Position numbers and translations under genes: made by a program. Shown piece after piece: positions 46,095 through 54,597 of a stretch of 64,000 nucleotides of DNA (within the stretch, counting starts at the first letter, position 1; every line of letters starts with the position of its first letter). The DNA comes from Bacteroidetes bacterium GWF2_38_335 (GTDB lineage Bacteria; Bacteroidota; Bacteroidia; Bacteroidales; GWF2-38-335): assembly GCA_001769535.1 (NCBI GenBank), contig MEOH01000012.1, positions 86,791-150,790 on the forward strand. The letters are read 5' to 3'. The notes below the pieces were generated by a model that saw nothing but the letters and a program-made list of their open reading frames with translations, ran no database searches and was not told the origin of the DNA.

Positions 46095-47690
46095 CTAGTA
46101 AAATTAAGCCTTTCAGAAATGAGGGGCTTTTTTGTTTTCAGGATTTGCATACAATTTGCATACATTTTCGGTTAAATCAGTGAGACTATAATTTCAGGAA
46201 CAATAGTGAACTGAAATTATAAAGTCGAACTGATCCCGAGTGAAGCCGATGGATCTCTCATCGTAAACTCAGTTCCTCGTCCCCTGGAGCGAATTTAAGA
46301 GATCCTTGGTTGAAACTTTGCTGCTCTGCGGCGGGGTAGTTCAATTATCTTTATCGAATTGAACCCGTTTGTAAGCTTTTGATAAATGAAATGACTTTGC
46401 CGGATTTTTTAACCAGCTTACCAAGGAGAGATTAATTTTTCGAGGCAAATAAAACTTAACCGGAATAAAAATATATTTTTGCTTTGCAGGTAATTTACTA
46501 TCCAATTATTGAATGTTTAAAATCACTTTGTAATCTTTCAAATAAGCACAGGAATATTTTTTTCTTTAAACACTTTTTCAAAAATGATTCTTAAAAAATG
46601 ATATCATAATGTGTCAGAATTTTAAGCCCCAAATTTTTAAAAACACACAATAAAAATTTTTGCAAACATTGTGCCCATGTTAATTTTTTTTGTAACTTTA
46701 TAATAAGTTCTTTGATTTGGTTTTGATATTGTTATGGTTCGCAAAATGAAAACAAAAAGCTATTCAGGAAAATTGCAAAATGAAAAAACAAAAAGTTGAG
46801 GGAAAATATATGCTTAGGAAAATACCATATTTGTAATGGATTGGCTTACAGCAGCGGTGGGAAAGTCGTGTAATATAGGCAGATTAAATAATGCGGAGGT
46901 TTATTATTTCTGACCGGTATTCAAAAATGGGCTTTTTTACCATGAAAAAACGAAAATGAAAACAAATGCATTTGGCAAAAATCAAATATTCAAGCACTTA
47001 CAGCCGCATACATTATTACCAATTTCAATAGTATCTTCTGTATTATTTACTCTGCTTATTATACAGCATGGCATTCCAATTATCACCAGCTCCACCGGGC
47101 TTTTTTTCTGATGAAACATGTTTTCATTTGAAATTGCCGAAATTTTTTGTCAACATTCCGATTATTTTTAAACCAACAAAATTCTATATAATGTTTTTTG
47201 CAAACCCTTTTTTGCAAAAAAATAACCTCATCTGATGTATCGAAAAACAAAATGTATATGGATGTTTTTTTTCAAAATGCCGATAAGTTAAAACTAAAAA
47301 TCAACACCTATTATCCTTTACAAACATCTTAAGAATATATATAAAACTGTTCCCCTAAATTGCATCAATATTTAACCTTTTGGTTTTTTATCCGGACTTC
47401 TTTCTGATACAAACAACGGTATTTGCATGTGAAGAGCAGGTGAAAAATCCGCATTTATGCACATTCATCCAGCAAACAATTACATTGCCGGGCTATTAAC
47501 ATCGTGTTCATAAACGGATTTATCCGGATAAATCCGGATAAATGCCGATTGATAAGCATTTCTCCCCTCTCTTTGTCGGCAGGAAATGTGGGAAAATTAT
47601 ATATTGGCCGTATCTGGAGTACCCTTCTTTTTTTCTGATGTTATTAATTCCATCAGCAAACAGAAAACCTTCCTTCTTAAATTCTTGTTC
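46095..47690. other. 1.6-kb gene-free AT-rich region after the tRNA
   Basis: No convincing gene on either strand. Visible pieces: tandem TTTGCATACAA/TTTGCATACAT at 46143-46166; an inverted pair GGATCTCT (46250)/AGAGATCC (46298); a 51-codon frame at 46956-47111 with one hydrophobic stretch and no recognisable homology; a near-duplicate of TTTTTTTCTGATG at 47101 and ~47629; and the repeat at 47524-47583. It may be decayed mobile DNA. Confidence 0.55.
47524..47583. repeat. GGATAAAT element, copy 1
   Basis: A 60-base unit (CGGATAAAT-CCGGATAAAT, then ATAAGCATT, CTCTTTGTCGGCAGG) that recurs at 50442-50502 in the same orientation with about 85% identity. The pair brackets the SWIM gene and the 192-residue membrane protein. 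Confidence 0.7.
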
Positions 47691-49403
47691 TTAAATTTTA
47701 ATTTTATTCAGTTCTTCAATCAAAGCCCTGCGTTGTGGATATAATTCTTTGAGTTTTCTTACTATTTCGGATGCTTTTTCAATATTACCCATTATGATCA
47801 CCTTTTTTATGTATTTACAGGCAGTTTTATAATGTGACCTTCCAAGGTTTTTATACACATAATCCATAATTCCGGAACGGTATATTTCAACGATTTCAGG
47901 TTGATAGTCGTTTATTAAGTATTTCTCATACAACTCAATGTTGTAAAGTGAGGGGTTTCGCTTGACGAGTTCAAACAAACTCTTCCAATCCTCTTCCCAA
48001 ATGTAAATATTGTAGACAAACGAGTTGTATGTCCATTTGCCTTCCTTTGTATAATCCTTAATAATTTGAGCAATATAATCCTTCCATTTTTCCGCAGGTA
48101 TATACTTTTTCAGTATTGAGTAAAACTGACTTTTTTCCCGGTTGGAATCAATAAAAAGCATCCTGGCATACTTGATAATTTCGTCCACGTTTCCGGTCAA
48201 CTGGTGCACTTTTAATAAATATTCCAGCCAATTATTCGCTAACCCTGGTTTACTTTGTTCATCATTTTTAATTCCACTTTCTGCCAGATTAATTGCTTTG
48301 TCATAGTTTTTTTCGGAAATGGCTTTTTCAATTAATATTTTTCTGAATTCAGGATTGAGGCTGTTTTCTTCAATAAACTCAATGGCTTTTTCCTCTCCGT
48401 CACTTTTTTTGATCAAGGCAAGCTGAATATTTTGCACTGTCTGGAAATCCCATTCATATAAACCTTTTTTCAAAAGTTTGTCGAGTATCGAACCAATAAT
48501 CTTCATTTGGTCATTTGTCATGGCCAATAACACCGCCAATTCCAGCATAGCATAATGCCAGTCCCATCCATCAAAGAGATTCTTCTTGAAGGCATTAATA
48601 CAATAATCAAACAGCATTAATTTAATTTCATCCGAAGCCTGGCCGGAAGCTATTCTGAACAATATTTCAACCGAAGGGTCAATGCAGGAACCAATATCTC
48701 CATCACTGTCATCAGCAAAATTCAGAGCTTTCGTCATTTCCTCTAAAACAGCACAGGCAATGTTTATGGCAGTTGTATAATTACCTGATGCCACCTGTTT
48801 TCCTGCGCTTTCAACTAACTCATAAACAGCATGACCAACAAAATGGGCGTTTTTATAATCAATATAACCATGCCTGTCGGATGCCGATTTAAAAATTGCT
48901 TTGATTTGCTTAATATATAATTCCTTTGAATCAGGGACAATCAAATAAACATAACTGGAAATAAACAGTTGACTGATTTTATTGTTGATGGTGCTCTGCT
49001 TCCTGATAAAATTCTTAAGCTCATCATGTGGCAGCTTTTCCAAAATTTCATCAATCTGATCTTTCGGCATTTTCTTTTTTCCCTTTTTTTTACTGGATTT
49101 TTTCTGGTCTTCCTGAACCGCAGGGTTTTCCAGGTTTAATTGTTGTAAATAATATAAGGCAGCTACAACATGTTTACAAACCGGACCTGAGTCATAAGGA
49201 CAATCACAGTTAAAATCAGTTAAACAGTCATGTTCAATTTCCAAATGAACACAGTAATCCTCAGTTCCTTCAATAACAAATTCATGGATTCCTTCGTCTA
49301 TTTCTTCGTGTTCTGCAATTTTCCCCTGATTAAAATACTGATATCCTCTATGAAGAATATTTTCGTCAATGTGTTTTTCAAATTGGTTTAATGGTATGTC
49401 CAT
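47691..49403 (-). CDS. SWIM zinc-finger protein
   Basis: A 570-residue protein with a SWIM motif near its N-terminus: C66 and C68 in NCDCPYDSG, then C76 and H78 (CxC-x7-CxH). A lysine-rich linker (KKSSKKKGKKKM, ~105-116) leads to a long helical-repeat region (~130-570), TPR/HEAT-like in look. SWIM proteins bind nucleic acid or proteins; some are encoded beside SNF2 helicases, but none is here. First gene after the tRNA-side gap. Confidence 0.8.
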   Translation of the reverse strand: MDIPLNQFEKHIDENILHRGYQYFNQGKIAEHEEIDEGIHEFVIEGTEDYCVHLEIEHDCLTDFNCDCPYDSGPVCKHVVAALYYLQQLNLENPAVQEDQKKSSKKKGKKKMPKDQIDEILEKLPHDELKNFIRKQSTINNKISQLFISSYVYLIVPDSKELYIKQIKAIFKSASDRHGYIDYKNAHFVGHAVYELVESAGKQVASGNYTTAINIACAVLEEMTKALNFADDSDGDIGSCIDPSVEILFRIASGQASDEIKLMLFDYCINAFKKNLFDGWDWHYAMLELAVLLAMTNDQMKIIGSILDKLLKKGLYEWDFQTVQNIQLALIKKSDGEEKAIEFIEENSLNPEFRKILIEKAISEKNYDKAINLAESGIKNDEQSKPGLANNWLEYLLKVHQLTGNVDEIIKYARMLFIDSNREKSQFYSILKKYIPAEKWKDYIAQIIKDYTKEGKWTYNSFVYNIYIWEEDWKSLFELVKRNPSLYNIELYEKYLINDYQPEIVEIYRSGIMDYVYKNLGRSHYKTACKYIKKVIIMGNIEKASEIVRKLKELYPQRRALIEELNKIKI

Positions 49404-49831
49404 CTAATCTTTTTTAAACAAAGATATTAATACTTTATTTTTTTCTAGCAATAAGTATATATATACAATCAAAATAAGTCACTCAGTACTGACAGAATCA
49501 AAAATAACAGTAACTTCTTCAGGGAATAATTTTATTATTGATAAGCCGGCACCTTAAGTTGACATTAAAATACCGCCTTACCAAGGCACAGTTTAATTCG
49601 GGAATATCGGTGGATGTGAAGAGCAGTTAATAGACAAACAATAAAAAGGCTGTTCAAAAAAACAGCCTTTTCGCTTTTGTCTATTATTATTGAGAGATTC
49701 CAAAAATTGAATATTTCAATGTGTTGATAAATATTTGATAAAGTTAACCATAATTAATTATCGTAAATAAGTTACATTGTTTTTTTTGTTTATTTTTATC
49801 AAGCGTAATTTTATTAAAGGAGAATAGAAAA
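49404..49831. other. Intergenic region with terminator
   Basis: Gene-free. A hairpin AAAAGGCTGTT (49644-49654)/AACAGCCTTTT (49661-49671) is a likely terminator. GGAG (49821-) lies before the ATG at 49832. Confidence 0.6.
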
Positions 49832-50410
49832 ATGAAAATTTTTGAAGTTTTATCTTTACTTGAGGGCTCAATTACAATAATTGCAATTATTGTTGGTGCT
49901 TTCTGGACATATAGGAAATTTGTAAGGCAAAGAGAGCGACATCCAAAAATACAATTTGATATTGATATTAATTTTTTGACTATTCAGGATGATAATATCA
50001 TTTTTGAAATATGCTTGATGATTGAAAACAAAGGCGTTGTAAGGCATCAAATTGATGCAAACAGTCTGTCTGTAAATTTAAGATATTTGCTTGATAATGA
50101 TAAAATTGAACATGGTACGGCGGATTACAATTATCAGACAAAATTCACAAATTTTAGCCCGGCAACCAACCTTGATTTTAATGAAAAAAGATTATTAATT
50201 CCGAAAAAATGGCAAAACACTTTTATAGATCCAGGTGTTATTCAAAAATACAGCTATGTTACCCATTTACCTGTAAAAGCAAGCTGTATACTTGTAAAAT
50301 CAAAATTTAATTATTCTGATAAAGATTCTGATTTTCACGGCGCTCAAAAAGCGTTTTCAACTTTAGATTTTAAATTAAAATGCAATAATATGGTGAACAT
50401 CACCTCTTAA
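49832..50410 (+). CDS. Membrane-anchored protein of unknown function
   Basis: A 192-residue protein with one N-terminal helix (SITIIAIIVGAFWTYRKF, ~13-30) and then a basic turn and a beta-rich soluble domain. Nothing catalytic is visible. A single N-terminal helix followed by a small beta domain is common in accessory genes of defence islands, but I assign no function. It is the only plus-strand gene in this region. Confidence 0.6.
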   Translation: MKIFEVLSLLEGSITIIAIIVGAFWTYRKFVRQRERHPKIQFDIDINFLTIQDDNIIFEICLMIENKGVVRHQIDANSLSVNLRYLLDNDKIEHGTADYNYQTKFTNFSPATNLDFNEKRLLIPKKWQNTFIDPGVIQKYSYVTHLPVKASCILVKSKFNYSDKDSDFHGAQKAFSTLDFKLKCNNMVNITS

Positions 50411-50441
50411 AATGAATTTATCCGTATTTATTCCAATTATA

Positions 50442-50502
50442 TTCGGATAAATACGGATAAATTCCGTTTTATAAGCATTACTCACACCTCTTTGTCGGCA
50501 GG
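50442..50502. repeat. GGATAAAT element, copy 2
   Basis: Second copy of the 60-base unit of 47524-47583, ending in CTCTTTGTCGGCAGG. Here its right part overlaps the 33-codon frame at 50482-50583. Confidence 0.7.
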
Positions 50503-50583
50503 GTCAACCTTATCACGATATGCCATTAAAGTTTTCGGAATTTGCGGTCGGTTTTCTTTTCTATAATATGAGGGCTGTCCCAT
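50482..50583 (-). CDS. 33-residue small protein candidate
   Basis: ATG at 50583 lies 2 bases after the stop of the JAMM reading frame and gives a basic, proline-containing peptide starting MGQPSYYRKENRPQIPKTLM and ending PADKEV. The tight spacing suggests an operon partner, but the length gives little statistical support and its 3' end lies in a repeat. Confidence 0.35.
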   Translation of the reverse strand: MGQPSYYRKENRPQIPKTLMAYRDKVDPADKEV

Positions 50584-50585
50584 TG

Positions 50586-51527
50586 TTATGATTTTGGAAT
50601 ATAAATGTCAGCACTTCCAAATGAAAGCTTGTTGAAATAGTTTGGATTGTCAATATTATCTGTGCTTGTCATAAGTAAAGGCAAGGTTGCTCCAAGTCCT
50701 AAGATTACAGGTAAACTGTGTTTTGGATACTTGACAATTACAAAAAGAAGCAACGCCGCTCCAATTGCAAGGCCAACTTTCTGTCCTGCGGTAAGTTTTA
50801 TTGATGAAACAAGGTCGGCCGTTTTTTGAAAGTTCTCTTGTTGAATTTTCTTTTTGCTGTTTTCAAATTCTGACGGTGCAATAAAACCATTTTAAACACC
50901 AATAAAAATGTCATTACTTGAAATGTCATTACCAACTATTAGTCCACGTGGCATTAATAGCTTTTTGCTGCCGATTATGAGAGGTAGAGAACTTTCTTGC
51001 TGGTCCTGTTTAGAGGTTTCTGTCATTAAATTTGGATATGTCAAGGAATGTAAAAAGTTTGTTCCTTTAACTGGATGTGTATGAAATTTTACCGGAAGAT
51101 AACCTTGTAGAAAAAGGTCGCTCAAAGTTTGATTTAATTGGTTTTTATCAGGTAAGTAGGCGTTTGATATATTTCTGCCGTCATTTCTTGGATTATCTTC
51201 AATAGCATTTCTAATATAACTTACTTTGTCAATAATGTGTATGATTTCTCCGTCTCTATTTGTAGGTTTTGCCCATAAAACCCCACCAATTTCTTGGTCA
51301 GATTTATAGTTACTTTTTAAGTCAGTCACAATGTTTTCATTTATTCGAAATCTGCATGGTGTTGTTAAATAAAGCAGTTCACTTCCATCAATGGTTTTTG
51401 TAACCAGAAAACCTGCGTTTTTATATTCAATAAGTTTTTGTTCCATTTTCTTTTGTCTGTTTGTTGTTTGGTGCGCATTGTCTTTTAAACTGACATGTAG
51501 TATAGTTTGTCTAATATAATCATTCAA
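50586..51527 (-). pseudogene. JAMM/Mov34-type protease gene with an in-frame stop
   Basis: The first 211 codons contain a JAMM metalloprotease domain: E in QEIGGVLW, H-x-H in KFHTHPVKG, and S-x-x-D in TSKQD. The natural start is probably ATG 51446 (MEQKLIEYKN), since the longer N-terminus lies in a repeat. A TAA at 50892-50894 interrupts it, but the same frame stays open for 101 more codons (NGFIAPSEFENSKKK..., two membrane-like helices AGQKVGLAIGAALLLFVIV and LPVILGLGATLPLL, ending YIPKS). A nonsense mutation in one gene of ~285 codons explains this best. Confidence 0.65.
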
Positions 51528-51546
51528 ATTTAAGAAAAAACTTTTC
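51504..51546. repeat. Direct repeat bracketing the defence block, left copy
   Basis: AGTTTGTCTAATA, then CATTCAAATT and AAGAAAAAACTTTTCT, matching 63573-63613 at all but about four positions, in the same orientation. It covers the extreme 5' end of the long JAMM reading frame. Confidence 0.8.
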
Positions 51547-51576
51547 TGGGTTTAAGTTTTTGTGATTATATTTATG

Positions 51577-51660
51577 TTATTTGCGGACTTTCTGAACATA
51601 GTTTTTTATATCAAAAGCAGCCTCCAAATCCTCGTCAATTAATTCGATTACTTCTGTTGT
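51577..51660 (-). pseudogene. Orphan C-terminal coding fragment
   Basis: A 27-codon open stretch without a start reads ITTEVIELIDEDLEAAFDIK then NYVQKVRK and a stop. The codon pattern looks protein-like, and it lies just upstream of the JAMM gene in the same direction, so it may be the end of a gene cut by insertion of the neighbouring block. Family not recognised. Confidence 0.25.
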
Positions 51661-51688
51661 GATTCACCAAATAAAAAACGATGATTCA

Positions 51689-54286
51689 TTAGAAAAGGCT
51701 TGATTTTAGTTTCAGACAATGAATGTGATATGGGTCAATTTCTAACCCTTTTGTAGTAATTCTTTTAGCATTTTTTCTGTCTCCAGCATTTAAATATAGC
51801 CAAGCTAATTGTGAACAATCATCACTTTCATAACTGTTATTATCTAGAATGTGTTTATATGAAGTTATCAATCGCTGCGAAAGTATTTGTTTTTCCGCAT
51901 TATCAGTCTGAAATTTTTTGTTTTTAAATAATGAATTTATTTTATAAACAATTGCCCGAATTTTATCTAGGCTTGTTACTGTTAACTCACTCATCTCTAT
52001 CAAAGCATGCATTTCACCGTCTGCATCATGCGCTTTATAAAACAAATCGGCTAATTTCTCCCAACTATTATAAGCTTCTACCTCATTTGTACAGGTTTCA
52101 AGGTGCCTTTGAAGTGATTCAATTGCAATATCAATTCTGCCTTCTTCTTCATAAAGAGAAGAAAGGGTTAACCAAGCATACGGGTATTTTCTACAAATAA
52201 ATTCGAGAACTGGAATATAGCTGTCTATACTATCTAACTTTAAACTTACTCTTTTCGCAATATCTCTGAAAAATTTAATGATTCTTGGCTCAATCCCAAG
52301 ATGTATTTCAGTATGCAGACCAACACCAAATGTATGAAGAAGTTTTGTATCAGCTTGAATAGCTGTTTTCATTGGACTTACTGATAGTTTTTTCTTACCA
52401 AAAACTGATGCCGAATATGGAACTGATAAAAATCTCATTCCATCTTTTTCAGATACTTCAATTAAAACTAATGACGATCGATAAAGTTCCTCTATACCTT
52501 TTCCTACGTCCATCAGCTCATTTGACTCCCTGATTAGTATGGCTTCTATTGCAATTTCTGGGATTGTTGAGCGCCAGTTCGATAAAGTTAAAAATATTCG
52601 TTTGGCGACAGGCGTCAGACCGTTGTAGGTTCTTTCAAAAAGCGCTGTAAGAATTTCATCCTTACTTGCTACTATACGCTTTACACGGCTAATTTTCCCT
52701 TCTTTTGCAACATCACCCAATAGTACTTTTATTACATAAGGATGACCATCTGATTCATTATACAGTTCCTCAAGATAGTTTTTATCATTAACTAAATGAC
52801 TAATCCCTAAACTATTTGAAGTTGCTTCAACAAGCTGGTTAAATTCTTTTTCATTCATTCCTCCAACCTCTATTGGGTAATCAGCTTTAAAGTCCCTAAA
52901 ACGAGATGTAATCAAAATTTTATTTGGATTACGTATGAATGTATCTAACCAATTAAACAAATCAATTGGTTCTTTAACTGTTTCAAAATTATCAAAAATG
53001 AAAAGTGTAGGCCCAATAGAATTGTTTTCTAACTCCTTTTCAAAAAAAGCTTTGGGTTTGAACCCCTTTGATAAAGACTCCTTTGGTTCTATCAACTTGC
53101 AATACTCTTTTGCAATATCATCATTTGATAATATATGTGCTTTTACAGGCTTTGCTCCTTCAATAAGTAAATCAATATCACGGGCACTAAACCATAAGAT
53201 AGTTGAGTATCTTAGTGATTCACAGGTGTTTTTTAAAACTGAGATTGCTAAGGATGTCTTGCCAATACCACCCCGACCTGTAAGAGTAATGATAGGGTGT
53301 CTTTCATCCAACAGTTTTTTGTACAATTCATCTTCTAATTCCTCCCTTTTTATATAGATTTGATTAATTGTAGGTAGGTTAGTAAATACATTGCCAATTA
53401 CATCAAGTTTTCCAACACCCTCTGTTTCACTGGATGGTAACTCGCCAGGTGGAGTTAGATGGGTTGTTGCATCTTGATAATCTTTATTTCCAGTGATATA
53501 TGAAAGCATTTCATAGCGTTTACAGTTAAATCCACCATTTGGAAAATAAAAGTCTGTTAGATCTGAATTAGTTAGAATTAGTTCAACCTTAATAGGTTTA
53601 TTTAAATAAATATATACTCCATTCTCATGTGTGGCACTGCTGTCTTTCCGTAAATAGTGAAATTTTGTTGCATTAATTGAAATGTCGGTTACCTTGTACT
53701 TTCCTGATAAATTCCGATGTAAATATGCCCAATCAGTATCAACAAATAGTGAATAGTTTTCATGAATAAGAGTTATTGATTTATAAAGGTTTTCGCAAAT
53801 GCTAGAATATATGTCTGCACTATACGCCCCATGTCCTTTTGTTTTATTGCGCAAGTATGCAAAATGAGAGAACCATGTTTTTCCTGATACTTTAAGTGGT
53901 ATATTCTCAAAAGATGAATCAATCACTTTAATGCAATGAATTAGCATTTTAATACTCTTGTGCTGCCAACTATTTTCACCCATGCGTTCATTTAACTCTT
54001 GTTGGAAATGATTAGCAATAGGATTAAAAAAATGAGAAGATGGCCCTCCTAGGATTTCATCAATAACAGAACTCCATTCACCAATACCGTCTGCTCTCAA
54101 TAGTCTATGTTCTTGACTGTATCTATGTCGTTTACTATCATCTGTTATACATGCTAAAATTCCTAATGTCACTAATTTAGTGAGCTGTTCACCAGCTAAC
54201 ATTAAGTCCATAAAATATGCTGTGTCAGAATCGTTTTTTGATGATTCAAGTCGCTCTTTCATTTTGTTTATTAGTACCAATTTCAT
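51689..54286 (-). CDS. HEPN-STAND (NB-ARC) ATPase, candidate defence protein
   Basis: An 865-residue multi-domain protein. Residues ~1-190 are helical and carry R146-NKTKG-H152, the Rx4-6H motif of HEPN ribonucleases. Residues ~310-560 are an NB-ARC STAND ATPase: Walker A GRGGIGKT at 337-344, Walker B LFIFDNFE at 428-435, sensor KILITSRFRD at 456-465. The C-terminal ~250 residues are TPR-like helical repeats. This is the layout of bacterial NLR-type immune proteins (effector-NTPase-sensor), here probably an RNase released on phage sensing. It is not one of the Avs types I can name. Confidence 0.8.
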   Translation of the reverse strand: MKLVLINKMKERLESSKNDSDTAYFMDLMLAGEQLTKLVTLGILACITDDSKRHRYSQEHRLLRADGIGEWSSVIDEILGGPSSHFFNPIANHFQQELNERMGENSWQHKSIKMLIHCIKVIDSSFENIPLKVSGKTWFSHFAYLRNKTKGHGAYSADIYSSICENLYKSITLIHENYSLFVDTDWAYLHRNLSGKYKVTDISINATKFHYLRKDSSATHENGVYIYLNKPIKVELILTNSDLTDFYFPNGGFNCKRYEMLSYITGNKDYQDATTHLTPPGELPSSETEGVGKLDVIGNVFTNLPTINQIYIKREELEDELYKKLLDERHPIITLTGRGGIGKTSLAISVLKNTCESLRYSTILWFSARDIDLLIEGAKPVKAHILSNDDIAKEYCKLIEPKESLSKGFKPKAFFEKELENNSIGPTLFIFDNFETVKEPIDLFNWLDTFIRNPNKILITSRFRDFKADYPIEVGGMNEKEFNQLVEATSNSLGISHLVNDKNYLEELYNESDGHPYVIKVLLGDVAKEGKISRVKRIVASKDEILTALFERTYNGLTPVAKRIFLTLSNWRSTIPEIAIEAILIRESNELMDVGKGIEELYRSSLVLIEVSEKDGMRFLSVPYSASVFGKKKLSVSPMKTAIQADTKLLHTFGVGLHTEIHLGIEPRIIKFFRDIAKRVSLKLDSIDSYIPVLEFICRKYPYAWLTLSSLYEEEGRIDIAIESLQRHLETCTNEVEAYNSWEKLADLFYKAHDADGEMHALIEMSELTVTSLDKIRAIVYKINSLFKNKKFQTDNAEKQILSQRLITSYKHILDNNSYESDDCSQLAWLYLNAGDRKNAKRITTKGLEIDPYHIHCLKLKSSLF

Positions 54287-54597
54287 TTCGTTCTTTTTTT
54301 TTTACTTTTTACTTTTGAATTATTGTTGACTCTTCTTCTATTAAATTGATTATGCTTTCTTTTGCAATGAACAAGTTCAAGTGAACTATCAAATCTGGCG
54401 ATTCATGGTGGTATTTTTCACCCCAACAAATCTTTACAGTTGACTATAAACTTGGGATTTAGTGTACTTTCTCATGGCGAGGGATCCGAAATAATTAAAT
54501 AACAATGGCTACCATCTTCACTTAACGAAAAATAATCATACTGACGTCGTTCGCATATTTGAACTTTCAGCACTGAATGTTTTTATGTTCTGATGGT
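54287..54597. other. Gene-free spacer
   Basis: About 310 AT-rich bases with no coding frame, no clear repeat and no strong hairpin that I can see. Confidence 0.4.

Noticed and set aside
46143..46166. Tandem TTTGCATACA after the tRNA as an integrase attachment site
   Set aside because: No integrase, no matching second site in the window; position alone is not enough.
46956..47111. 51-codon frame with one hydrophobic stretch in the gene-free region
   Set aside because: No homology recognised and no operon context; too short to call without conservation data.
50647..50829. 60-codon plus-strand frame
   Set aside because: It is antisense to the membrane-helix part of the JAMM gene, which has the better protein character.
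53600..54286. STAND protein N-terminus as a known nuclease or TIR domain
   Set aside because: No PD-(D/E)xK or TIR motif is visible; only the HEPN-type R-x5-H is supported.
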